Origin: Brachypterus glaber
Lineage: Eukaryota > Arthropoda > Insecta > Coleoptera > Kateretidae
Direction of reading: 5' to 3'
DNA length: 64,000 bases
Assembly: GCA_958510825.1 (NCBI GenBank)
Contig: OY294045.1
Span: 98,020,988 to 98,084,987, forward strand
The notes below the pieces were generated by a model. The model was not told the DNA's origin. It saw nothing but the letters and a program-made list of their open reading frames with translations, and ran no database searches. Below, in pieces: positions 1-11,200 of this stretch (the stretch's first letter is position 1; the number at the start of each line of letters is the position of its first letter). Position numbers and translations under genes: made by a program.

Positions 1-427
1 GGTTCAACGTTTTCAGCGGTGGCAGCTCAAAGGTGAACCAAATCGATTAATGGGGAGTATTTTTAATGGGTGCCGAAATTTTAAGGGTTTATTCTACATC
101 ATAAAATATGAAAAAAAGTTCCTATAAACATATGCGTCGTAAGGGAAAGTGGCTAAAAAAAAAGGTTTTCGGAATTCGGACCCTATGTGAAATACACCCT
201 GTATAGGTACTAGGGTGTCCAGGACCTATGGAATTGTTTGGGTCCCACCCCTAAAAATTGTTTCTTTAGGTGAAAAAACACCTGTTTTTTTTTTAGATAT
301 TTAAAAAATATTTACGCTTTTTTAAAAAGAAAATCATGTGAAGCGTTTTTATTTTTTTAAGGCTATAAAAACTTTGATATTGGACGTTTATGAAAGAAAA
401 AAGTGTTTCTGGATAATAAAGGAATAT
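1..427. repeat. Intergenic DNA with a fragment of repeat family W
   Basis: No coding sequence is seen. Positions about 60-216 contain pieces of family W (full copy at 44934-45544): a reverse-complement piece with the 'cctataaacatatg' core, then a forward end reading ccctatgtgaaatacaccctgtata. The rest is AT-rich and unassigned. Confidence 0.5.
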
Positions 428-429
428 TC

Positions 430-562
430 TCAATTTTTAGGCCCCTCTACATCCGTTACGTAACATTTTCCTAGAACCTCTCCCTCCCCCCTGTCACAAA
501 CTGTCAAATTTTCTTTGAACCCCTTGGCGCGTAACGTAATATATCGACAGCCCCTTAGTTTA
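430..562 (-). mobile_element. Truncated Harbinger-like MITE end
   Basis: Read on the minus strand, this starts GGGGCTGTC, continues with tattacgttacgcgcc, a G-rich stretch and a second TTACGTAACG. This is the same order as the left end of the complete element at 21480-22130. Only one end is present, so it is a fragment. A 112-codon open frame over it is a by-product of the repeat. Confidence 0.6.
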
Positions 563-1016
563 AAACCCCAAAAGCTATCGCATGCAGTTTCTGCACCAGC
601 AGGTTTAGCGTAAATAGCTTCAACAGAGAACAAAAGCTGTCCATGAACGGTCACAATCCACTTGGTGAAAAGTAACAGGCTACGGAGACGACGTTCAAGT
701 GTTTTCTTCTTTAGTCGACACCGGTTCGTTGGCACTAGACTACGTGATTTTATGCGGAACGTTTGCAAAACATGTGGCGAATATCGCGCGCGTAAAAAAA
801 GCTTTTTAAATATAGGATTGTTATTTTTTTTAAGGATTATACATATCAGTTTCTTTTTGTGATTGACTGGGGATTTATAAATTGTGGTAAGTAAGTATTT
901 TGGATAATCCGTAAAGCCTATTTTCTTTAAACGATACAGTTTAATCTGTGGTTAATCTAGGATTAAAAAGTTTGATCTTCCAATAAGTTCATGTTTCGGA
1001 AACCGAAATATATATA
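563..1016. other. Unassigned intergenic stretch
   Basis: AT-rich DNA. A short plus-strand open frame (662-862) has no recognisable motif and is probably chance. No RNA gene or repeat relationship was recognised. Confidence 0.4.
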
Positions 1017-1538
1017 CCGGGTGTCCCAACTCTATTTACCCAGCGATTTTCTCGAAAACTAAAAGAGATAATCAAGTTCTGCGGAATCCATCTTAAATTA
1101 GACAGCTTTTTGTGTTTTGGTTCTTTATTTTTTTGTGCTAAAAGATGCGATTTTTTAAGTTTTTTTTTTGTAATTTTTTATTTATGTAGTTTAAAAGTAT
1201 AATTTACGTTTTTTCATCATGCACTTAGTAACTTTTAAAAAATTGTTCGATTTTTTTAGAGTAATTTTGACAAATGTACCCATTTTTAGCCCTATTTTAA
1301 ACCCAAACAAAAATTTTTAAAAAAAATAAAAAATATATAGTTAAATGGAGAATATAATAAGCTTTAATTTTTTTTATTATTTTTTTTTGTCCCCCTGCCC
1401 ACATTTTAAGAGCTGACAGTATCAAATATATGCTAAAATATAGTTTAAGTTGTCTTATTTAAGATGGTTTTTGAAGGATTTGATTATCTCTTTAAATTTT
1501 CGAGAAAATCGTTGGGTAAATAGAGTTGGGACACCCGG
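1017..1538. mobile_element. MITE M (TA-flanked, ends CCGGGTGTCCCAAC)
   Basis: The ends form an inverted repeat of about 95 bp: ccgggtgtcccaactctat at the left and its complement at the right, flanked by TA on both sides (1015-1016 and 1539-1540). TA duplication suggests mobilisation by a Tc1/mariner-type transposase. It has no coding capacity. Its interior matches that of MITE N copies (31522-32176, 38342-39005), although the outer ends differ. Confidence 0.8.
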
Positions 1539-1583
1539 TATATATATTTTGGGGGTATCCCTTCATCCCCATGGATACGGCTG

Positions 1584-2344
1584 CCCAGGTAGCAAGGGAT
1601 TTTATATTACTAGACATTAAATCGGTATTTTTAAACTAAATCATAACATCAAATAATATTGAAAAATAACATGTATTTAACATCACATTTGCAACGTTAC
1701 ACGTGTGACGTGACAACCATGTTATTTAATAACAAATATTTAGCAACGCTGTGAATATATAGCATGTCACATAATAACGTGGCTTTCACGTGAATGTCAT
1801 GTTATTTTGCTTCTCACCGACGTTCGAAGCAAAAAAATCGATATAAGATGATGTTGATAGAGTAAATTATTATAAGGAAATTGTATACACATTATACGAT
1901 TTCCAATGGATAGGGGGCTGTGCCGGGCTTCTCAAGACCACGGACACGGATTATATTCTCCGCTTAATCTGCAATTTCGTATTTAGAATCTATCTGTTTC
2001 AATCTGTGATTGTTTCAATTACTGATTGATTTTAAATCCGATTTTTTTATAGGGTTATAGCGTTTTTAATGGTTTTAATTTAGAAAAAGCTAATGTCCTA
2101 AAATATTATTTAAATATTAAAGTACCAGTAACGGCATCCATAAGATATTAGATATAACAGGAATGTGGATTTATGATGTCACAAACACGTTATTTTCGGG
2201 ATGTCATTGTGTGATGTTATTAGGGGCGGACTTAGGACATCCCCACCATGCTACATTCTTGTTAAATGAGACTACAATCTTAACATCACATGTCACATAT
2301 TAACGTGACTTTCACGTGAATGTCATGTTATTTTGCTACCTGGG
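1584..2344. mobile_element. Non-autonomous DNA element with CCCAGGTAGCAA ends
   Basis: The left end is CCCAGGTAGCAA and the right end its exact complement. Inside are several copies of cacgtgaatgtcatgttatttt and related ATGTTAT/CACGTG words in both orientations, giving sub-terminal repeats. There is no open frame of note. Superfamily is unassigned because the target duplication is not clear. Confidence 0.65.
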
Positions 2345-4322
2345 TATTTTATCTACATAATACCTATATATACCTAATCTAGGATTAAAAAGTTTATCTC
2401 CCAATAAATTTTTTTAAACCGCGGTTATTATGAAATAAGCGAGGTAAACCGCTGCAAAAAAACTGAATTCTTTTAGGAGGTAATTCCTTTAAATTTACTT
2501 GAAATTTCCGTCAAGATTACCTAGAAAAATCAATATATTTTAATATATCAATATATTGTAATATTAATTAAGGTAAAATTGCGATTCGTAAAATTGTCTA
2601 AACACATTATTTATTTTCAAAATCTATGGCTGGGACTGGATAGATAGATGTTTATACAATTATAAATATGAGTCAACTTTTAAGTAATACCGAAAAGGGT
2701 CACCGAAAAGGGTCCGATCTAATGTAGAACAAATCGGACTTTGCCGAAGCAAATCTCATGAAGGCAGAATGTATTTGCTTATGATTAAAGCAATATTATT
2801 TTAAAAAATTTAACACCATATAAAATATGCGGAGCATGACATGAACATTATGTTCAGGGGGATTCTGAGTTGTTCATGTTCTGACTAGTCTATTAATTTC
2901 ATATCCTAATCAAAAAATTAATATTTCGTGATTTGCTAATTACATTAATTAACGTTATAACGTGCACAGAAAATTAAAAATTTTGGTACTTAAAATGTCA
3001 AATTAATTTTATGTAAAAATGCATATCATGATCAGAATAATTAAAATCATAGTCTAGACGATACCCGTATAATAAAATGTATTAATTACTTGTTAAAATA
3101 TTACTTAAATTAGTAATTAATTACTGGTTTTATTACTTATTTTAGTAATTACTACTGACTTAAGTAACAAATAAATTATTTAGAAAATGCCATATCGCCT
3201 TGTCTTTTTCGACGCAATATTTGATCAGTACCTACTGGTGTTTTAATGTTAGAAATTCAAAATCAAATGACTGCAGTAATTTTGATTTTTAATTTCTAAC
3301 ATCGGATTCGGTTTCAGCGACCTCAAAAATACTTAATCACTAATTTTCGGAAAAAAATATATTGGGACTAAAAAATTTTTATTTCGTAAATCTGTAATTA
3401 TTTTAAGGTAATTTTGTTTAATATATTAATAGAATAAAAAAAAAATATTCACATTTTGCCAAATTTTTAGTATATTCATTTTCAAAATTAAATAAAAAAA
3501 AACAGGCCAGTAGAAAATCGTAAATTTTTTATAGTATTTACTACTAGTACATATAAGGAAAATAATCCATAACAGAATGGGCGGGGTCTGTCAATATTTT
3601 TTGTTTTGTTCCATTTTTTTGTTAATATTTTTAAAAAAATAAATCGGCTATATTTATTCCGCCATTTTGAATTTTGAGTTTTTGGGTATTGGTCCGCATT
3701 AATATTACTAAAGGAAGCCTTTTTATCAAATTTCAGCTAAATCGAACTTTTTTAAAAAATTTGAACCACCCTAATGTCGCAACAAATTTTTTTCAGATTT
3801 TTCACTATTTTTTACGTAATCAGCGGTGCAAAAAAAACAGTATTTTGTCACTTTTTTTTCTGGGACCACTGGGTAGCTATTCTCATTTCGGTGAGTTTTA
3901 TTTACCCGTAAAAGCCAACTTCACAGCAGTTCTTCTGATGATTTGATTGGCCTAGATCGTGTAGCTCCGCCCATATTTATCGAAAGTTCAGGCGGAAAAA
4001 ATCCGCTCGAAACCAAAATAGACCACCTGTGCATTGGTCTTATGTAAAAGTCGTCTCGGTCAGATTTGACCAAAATTTGGATATACTGTAGCTCTCGACT
4101 TTCTGATGAATAATGTCTTCGGGGACAATACCCAAAATTCAATAGAAAACTTTGAAGATCTGAAATATTTTTGCAGTTTTGTCAAAAAACTATGGGACAG
4201 GAAGCTTTTTCACTGTCAAATTCATTTTCAGCACCTAAAAATACCTAGTTATTACCTAGTTAATAGTAATTAACGTTTTTTTATTATTTTGTGGGCCTGT
4301 GTAGTTAATGTTCCGTCTTATG
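2345..4322. other. Unassigned AT-rich intergenic DNA
   Basis: Two short open frames (3674-3946 plus, 3921-4142 minus) overlap on opposite strands and show no known motif, so I do not call them genes. The only clear structure is a hairpin at 3246-3302, listed separately. Confidence 0.5.
3246..3302. repeat. Hairpin of about 22-bp arms
   Basis: The arm atgttagaaattcaaaat is followed, after a spacer containing ctgcag, by its near complement ending tttctaacat. It may be a remnant of a foldback element. Confidence 0.6.
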
Positions 4323-5136
4323 GTTTGTTTACGATTCATTCACCGCAGTAATGAGAAGAATCCTGCGCATGCGCACTGATTTTCTTATTTTTGTTTTGAC
4401 GTATGCCAAAAATTATTTTAAGGTTATGTACCATTCTTTTGCAGAATTTTACAAAAATATCTACTTTTTTCTTTGCGAGCAGTTTTTTCTTAATTGGCTA
4501 AAAGTACTCGCTTTTTATAGTATTTTCGTAAAAAAAATTGCGGAATATTCATTAATAAACATTTGATTCTTAAAATATATCGCCTTCTAAATTCTGAAAT
4601 ATCGTATCTAAAAAATGCCTCCCATTAAAAAAAAAACATCAAACCAGCAAACTACCAAACCAAACCATTATTAACGTAAACCAACGCCGCCCATAAAAAA
4701 AAACACCAAACCAGCAAACTACCAAACCAAACCATTGTTAATGTAAACAAACGCCTCCTATTAAAAAAAACAAATACCAAACCAGCAAACTACCAAACCA
4801 AACCATTGTTAACGTAAACCAACGCCCCCATTAAAAAAATGAAACAGAAATTCGTGAGTATTTTAAAAATCTTTAGCTATATATTCTCACAAAAAAAATG
4901 GATTTCCGCACCTAATTATATTCAAGACAGTAAGTTTTAGTAATAAAACCAGAAATCAGTGCAAAAATATAGTTCATTTTTGTGATGCGCACCGTAACCC
5001 CACTCAAATTAAACTATTTCATAAAACTACAACTGCCTAAACGGAAGCCACTTTTGACATCCGTCAAAACAAAAATAAGCAAACCAGTGCTAGATTCTTT
5101 TCATTACTGCAGTGAGCGAATCGCGTTTGTTTAGGT
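4323..5136. mobile_element. Foldback element with internal minisatellite
   Basis: The left arm (4323-4406, starting gtttgtttacgattcattca) and the right arm (about 5046-5136) are inverted copies. They share gcagtaatga, agaatc and ttatttttgttttgacg at matching spacing. Between them lies a 65-bp tandem repeat (4612-4843). No transposase frame is present. Large inverted ends flanking tandem repeats are the hallmark of foldback elements. Confidence 0.75.
4612..4843. repeat. 65-bp minisatellite, about 3.5 units
   Basis: Units share aaaccagcaaactaccaaac, then caaaccatt(a/g)tta, gtaaac(c/a)aacgc and an A-run of variable length. It lies inside the foldback element and is the only tandem repeat of this kind in the window. 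Confidence 0.9.
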
Positions 5137-5329
5137 TCTCGGTTCCGCTCATTAAGAATCTGGAAAATCCCATCATTCTCTTTTTATGTTGAATTCTGCG
5201 TACACCGTAAAAGATATGCAGTTATAAAAACCGGTAAAGAACCAACAATTTAAATGTTGGGTTATTCTGAATTAACTCTTTACATCTTCAGTGGAAGAGT
5301 AGGTATTACAAGATAGTTAAATTTTCAAC

Positions 5330-5610
5330 AATAGTTATTTATGGTACTAGTGGGTAAAGTAAGATATTGCCCATGAGAAAATTAACCTGGTTTACCCATG
5401 AGTGCCATACAAGGTTTTATCCAATAAATAGCTGAGGAATTCATATTTTTATTAAAAATTTTAATGACATTTATAAGAAAATAATTTGACAAGTGACAGT
5501 TGAGTGGGTAAAATAAATAATTATCCACTCGGTAAAGTAAAAGCCACGCGGGGATTATTATTGAGTTTATCTATTTAAAATAAAGTTGGTAATTGTCTTA
5601 TTATCTGTAT
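5330..5610 (+). mobile_element. Repeat X, copy A (left part, split by the Gypsy element)
   Basis: Starts aatagttatttat and contains gggtaaagtaagatattgcc, ttttatccaataaatagct and taattatccactcggtaaag. The same unit occurs in reverse orientation around the Penelope element (29097-29210 and 31078-31322). The Gypsy element interrupts it after ctgtat, and the unit resumes at 15723 with gtattggataaa. No coding capacity is seen. Termini resembling aatagttatttat at both ends of copy B suggest a short inverted-repeat element. Confidence 0.75.
5607..5610. repeat. Left target-site duplication of the Gypsy element (GTAT)
   Basis: GTAT immediately precedes the TGTAAC start of the 5' LTR. The identical GTAT follows the 3' LTR at 15719-15722. 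Four-base duplications are usual for Ty3/Gypsy integrases. Confidence 0.85.
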
Positions 5611-5696
5611 TGTAACGACATAAATCGTCACTTTGTAATATAGCAAGGGTTAATTAAACTATTCGTTTACTTACGTTATAATTTATGTTTATTTTG

Positions 5697-5706
5697 TATA
5701 TAAATA
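5697..5706 (+). promoter_or_regulatory. Candidate TATA box of the 5' LTR
   Basis: tatataaata lies 87 bp inside the LTR, followed by gttacgtacgtac. The same motif is at 13715 in the 3' LTR. It would drive genomic RNA if transcription starts about 30 bp downstream. No experimental start is known here. Confidence 0.45.
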
Positions 5707-5830
5707 GTTACGTACGTACAGAACTATTTTGTATCTGGGACTATTTTGTAGCAGGAACTGAATTCTAACCATATGAGTCTCTATTCCATAGTTCTACCTG
5801 AAAATAACATAAAGAAAACATAATTAGAAT

Positions 5831-6085
5831 ATGATTTTTAATAATAAAGAATCATATGACTTATTTCTCTATAGTGCATTTGTCTATGGACTTACCTGGT
5901 TTTTATATGTTTCAGAGTCTATTGAGGGTTGGATTTCACTGGCTTTCACCTGTAGCTTGTCTCTCTTGTGGAAAGTTGTGTATGATTATCCCTTCGGGAT
6001 AATCCAGAATTTGTTGAAAATAGTTTGCTGGAACTGCTCACTTAGATTCAGTATTTTGTTTATACTTAGTTCACAGGACACTTAG
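5831..6085 (+). CDS. Small hydrophobic open frame inside the 5' LTR
   Basis: An ATG-started 84-codon frame, repeated exactly at 13849-14103 in the 3' LTR. The peptide is rich in Phe, Leu, Ile and Trp, with two stretches (about residues 12-27 and 33-50) hydrophobic enough to be membrane segments. No family is recognised. It lies downstream of the candidate TATA box, so it would be near the 5' end of an LTR transcript. Conservation between LTRs proves nothing, since LTRs are copied from one template. It could be chance in AT-rich sequence. Confidence 0.25.
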   Translation: MIFNNKESYDLFLYSAFVYGLTWFLYVSESIEGWISLAFTCSLSLLWKVVYDYPFGIIQNLLKIVCWNCSLRFSILFILSSQDT

Positions 6086-7676
6086 TATTCTGTTCGTATT
6101 TTTATTAGTTTTGCTGATAAACAATAAGTATTGTTTATATTTGTTTCTTAGAGTAATATTTTGAGGTTAGATATCACTAATACGCATTTATTAGGAAATA
6201 GTCTTTTTGGTTGTTATCTTTGATGTAGTTTCAGTTACCTTTATTAGGAATCCTATACGGTAAAACTGTAGTTGATAATGACTTGCATAGATGTCGCTAA
6301 TAGTTCAGAAATAGGATTTTATTTACCTGAAGGGTTCATACCGGTTGATAAGGTCGATTTTCGCTCTTTCTTGATGAACTCTATACAATGGTGGTCTCAT
6401 TTTGACGAGTGTTTATTTTCTGTAATCATCGAAGTGAAAATGAATATTTAAACAATGCGGAAGATATTATAACTGATATTTTATACAATTACGCATTTAT
6501 AACGTTTCGATGGACATCGAAGACTTAGAATGAGACGTAAGTTAAGTTTTTCTGTTTCTTAGAATATTTCTGAGATATAATTATTGTTTTAGCACCATTA
6601 ATTAAGCACAATCACTAGACCATTAATTAATTACCATTTCTATACCATTAATATGGAATTACATTAATTTAAGTTGAAGTTTATTTTGGTATATTTGATA
6701 TACAAGTTCTCCGCATGGAGTGATGTTCTGTTGGAACATGGTTCTGTATTTTTCGGCATAGATAAATTCTATATGACCGTCTAGCAGACAATTTTATATT
6801 GGACATAATTTTCAAAAGCATATTTAATCCCGGACAACATTTTCAATCGTACATTTTATCCTGGAAGATAATTTTTCCAAAGTAGATGGGACAGCATATA
6901 TTTTTTTTTCTTTCATTTGAGAAATGAATTCATCAGCATAGGGGAGACTTGCACAGATGGAGACGATGGAATTCATACCTCATGGATTTTGCAGAAACCA
7001 GCTAAGTACTCATTCTGAAAACTTTTGAAAGCAATATTTCATATTTTTAAATTCTTTTATTTCAATATTCTTATAACTGTAAACTTTATCAGATCTGATA
7101 TAGTATTGATTAATACTATATGCCCTTCTGGCTTTTGTTCATTTTTAGGTACTTATTTTTTTTTAAAACATTTAATCTCATTTATTAATTATTAAATATC
7201 ATACTTTTGATTAAATGATTTCTAATTTAAGCATGACTTTTATACACTGCAAGAAATGATTGTTGTTTACATACATTTCTTGGTGCTTGCTGAACTTCAT
7301 GTTTTCTTTATACATTTAAGTCGAATGATTTCTGAATTTAGTAATTTTTATTAAGATTTCTTTAATTATATCTTAATATAATTACACATATTTTTTATAT
7401 ATATTAATACATTACTTGATGTGCTTTCATTAAGTTTATTTATAATAAATTTCTCAAATGAATTATCTTATTTTATTTAGGGGTTATATTTTCTCAAACT
7501 GAAAAGCTTAAGTATTTACACTAGGTTGTTACTTACCTAAAGGAGTAAAAGCTAAAGTAACTGGCGCCCCCAACAACATTAATCAATTCTTTCTATTTTT
7601 CCCTTGCCCATACCCATTGCTCCGCTGTCAAAACTAGCCGTTGGCAGTGAACGTATTAATTACGGTACACTAATAT

Positions 7677-7694
7677 TGGCGCCCAAGAACGTGG
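7677..7694 (+). promoter_or_regulatory. Primer-binding site, lysine tRNA-like
   Basis: TGGCGCCCAAGAACGTGG begins seven bases after the LTR end. TGGCGCCCAA complements the 3' end of a eukaryotic lysine tRNA. The following bases fit only with a small offset. It primes minus-strand DNA synthesis. Confidence 0.7.
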
Positions 7695-8276
7695 TATTTG
7701 GATAGATAGAACACTTGTTTTTTTAATTTTACTCCATTTTTCTCAGTGTATTTTTTATAAAAATCTAAAGCTTATTTTTTTCAGTGTAACTTAAAGTTCA
7801 TTTTGAGAAAAACTACATATAACTGTTGAATAAAATATTTTTTGTTGAAAATTAAGTCAAATTAGAGTTAATCTGATAAGATATATCAGATATGTGTTTT
7901 TTTATGTTTATTCTGAATTTTATGGAATAACATGGAATAGAGAAATTTTGGCGTGGGTTCAGTTTTTCTAGAAATTATCTTTTATTCAATAGAAATAAAT
8001 GGATAATAGGGTATTTATTTATGCGAAGGATATGAATAAATATTAGCTAATTTTGTAGTTTTGGAGACTATTTATAATTATTAATTTGTCCAATTGAGAT
8101 AAATAATAATTTAGTATTTTTTTTGACATATTTGGGAAATTTTCCAAAGTATGCAAAAACTTTGTTGAGCAGTGTACACAAAAAAAAAAATAATTTGTGG
8201 TACAGTATAAATATTTTATTATAAAATAAATATTTTGAGTAAATTGAATTTAAATTTTGAAAAATAAATATTCAAA

Positions 8277-11200
8277 ATGGACGATTTAGATAAAATGGAA
8301 ATTAGATTTTTGACTGCAGAAATGGTAAATTATGAACTTCGTATAAGACATTTAACAGCAAAAAATAATAGAGCATCTAGAATTAAAGTTTTAGGTAGAG
8401 CCATAGCTAGGGAAGATCCTAAAGTAAAATATGTAGATCCGACTTTTAATTTTAACAGTGAAGTGGAAAATATTAATAGAATTTTAGATAGTATATCTTC
8501 AGAAATTGTAGAATATCATGGTGATTATAGTTTAGCTGATTTAAGAAAATTAAAAACTTATTTAGTACATGTAGCAAATCGTCTGCAACGTTTTCCTGAA
8601 GTAGAAGAAAATAAAGTTAGACGTATTCAATTTTTAGAAATAACAAAAGCAACTTGTTTAGAAATAGAAGCAGATATTTTAGATCTTTATGAAAAATCTG
8701 GTAAAAATTCAGATCTTACTCAAGTAAATAATAATATTTCATTACATAATAGTACACAGTTTAGTCCTAATGTTTCTAGTAAAAAAGATAATGATTATTT
8801 AAAATCAGTACCAGTTTATAAATGGAATATTAATTTTGATGGAAAGTCTAATGTTTTAAATTTTATTGAGCAAGTTGAATATATGAAAATAAGTAGAAAT
8901 GTTACAGACGAAATGTTATTTAAATCTGCATATGACTTATTCAAAGAACCAGCATTGTCATGGTTTCTCTCAATTAAAGATAATTTAAATTCATGGTCTC
9001 AAATAATTCAAGCATTAAAAAAAGATTTTCTTCCAGCTAACATAGATGATAGAACATGGGATGATATCCGTTCTAGATATCAAAATCCCGATGAATCTAT
9101 CGCAATTTTTATAGGTGCTATGGAAACCTTGTTTAAACGTTTAATTCATGCTGCAAGTTTATATACTAGACTTAAGACGATTAGAGAAAGAATATTACCA
9201 CATTATTTTACACCATTATCACTTATAGAAATAAATGATTTAGAAGATTTAAAGGACAGTTGTAAAAGAATAGATGAAGCTTATCAATTAAAACAAAAGA
9301 GCATAGCAGGTAAAAGTGTGGCAAAAAATAAAACAGTTAATAAAGTAAATGTCCTAAGTTCGGATATAAATCAAAATTTTAGTAGTAAATGTAATTGTAG
9401 TCATAATACCACAGTGTCCAAACTTACCCCATCTTCCTCTACTCGTCAAAGTTCAGTATGTAATAGTAGTCAAGTTTCTCAAATTAGTCAAAGTACCAAT
9501 CAAAGCTTTAATAATACACAGAATAGTAGTAATAGTAGTAATAATAAAAGTAGACAAGTAATTTGTTATAACTGTAACCAACCAAATCATATTTTTAGCA
9601 AATGTTTAGCTAAAAGAACAAAGTTTTGTTATAAATGTGGATATAAAGATGTAGTTTTTAAAAATTGCCCTTCCTGTACAAAAAAACTAAATAGGAAAGT
9701 GGATGATTTTAGTCGGCATTCACTTAATAAAAAGGCTAAAAATAATAATGACAGTCAGGTAAAAAAGGATAACAAAACTACTTTTTGTAAAAACATTTAT
9801 TATAATAAAAATAATATCAATTCTTTACAAAAATCAAGTATAACAGAAACAAATAAACGCTTTTATTTGAATGAATGGAAAGATTGGTTGGATAAAGTTA
9901 AAAATTTTTATAAACCGTATAGTTTGTCTGTAATTAATAAAAATTCTTTTATTAAATTACCTAGAGATAACCGTCCATATATTAAAGTAAATATTTTTGA
10001 TAAAAATATAACAGCTTTGATTGATACAGGTGCAAATTGTTCAGTGGCTGGTGGTCACGCGATTAAAATTTTAGAAAAATTTAATTTAAAAATTGATAAA
10101 TGTCTTATACCGCATGTTACTACAGCTGATAAATCTAAACAGTTGGTAACTGGTGTTGTTTATTTACCTATTAAAGTAGATAATGAAGTTAAGATTTTAC
10201 AAGTCTTGGTTGTTCCTTCTTTGGAAACAAATTTTATTTTTGGTGTGAATTTTTTACAATTGTTTTCTATGACTCTGGATTTTTCTGATGAATCTTGGAA
10301 TAATAAAATTAATAATTTGAATGTGATCAGTAATAACAGTGATAGTCAGGATATAAATAAAGATAATTCAGTAGGCTTATGTGACTTGACAGACGAACAG
10401 AAAAAGATAGCAGATAAATTTGTTAGTTTATTTAAAGAATTATATAGCGAAAAAATAGGTAGAACAAATTTAATAGAACATGATATAGATACAGGAAATA
10501 ATAAACCTTTTAAAATGCGTCAATATCCTTTGTCACCTTATTTAATAGAAATTTTACATAAAGAGTTAGATAAAATGTTAAAAGATGATATAGTTTCACC
10601 ATCTTATTCTGATTTTAATTCACCAGTTTTATTAGTAAAAAAAGCTAATGGTACATACCGTTTTTGTTTTGATGGACGTAAATTAAATTCTATTACAAAA
10701 GGTGATTCACATCCTTTACCAAGGATAGACTCCATTTTAAGTTTATTAGGCGATGCAAAATATATATCAAGTATAGATTTAAAAAATGCTTTTTGGCAGA
10801 TTCCACTTACAAAAACTGCTAAAGAAAAAACTGCATTTTCCGTACCTGGTAGGGGACTATTTGAATTTAATGTAATGTGTTATGGACTCAAAAATGGAAC
10901 ACAAAGTCAGCAAAGATTAATGGATAAACTTTTTCCTTTCTCCTTTTATCCAAATATATTTGTTTATATTGATGACATTATAATAGTATCAAAAACATTT
11001 GAGGAACATATTAAATTACTTCAAATAGTACATGAAAAATTAAAATCTGCTAATCTTACAATAAATTTTGAAAAAAGTAATTTTTTTAGAAAATCACTTA
11101 AGTATTTAGGTTTTGTAATTGATAATTTTGGTTTAAGAACCGATCCGCAAAAAGTAGAAGCAATAATAAACTATCCTAGACCAACAAATAGTACAGAGAT

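Larger units (their letters stand above)
5611..7669 (+). repeat. 5' LTR (2059 bp)
   Basis: Bounded by TGTAACGACA and ACGGTACA. Coordinates map to the 3' LTR at a constant offset of 8018 up to position 6435 and 8049 after it, so the only net length change is a 31-bp loss at 6435/6436. The loss shortens a small open frame that is 95 codons long in the 3' LTR. A TATA-like tatataaata occurs at 5697. Confidence 0.95.

Noticed and set aside
662..862. Arg-rich 66-codon frame with CKTCGEYRARK
   Set aside because: Too short, a single C-X2-C and no relative recognised; likely chance.
3674..4142. Two overlapping opposite-strand frames near 3.9 kb
   Set aside because: No recognisable domain, no codon-use signal and no splice context.
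4612..4843. CRISPR-like array
   Set aside because: Units are contiguous and nearly identical with no unique spacers. It is a minisatellite in a eukaryotic foldback element.
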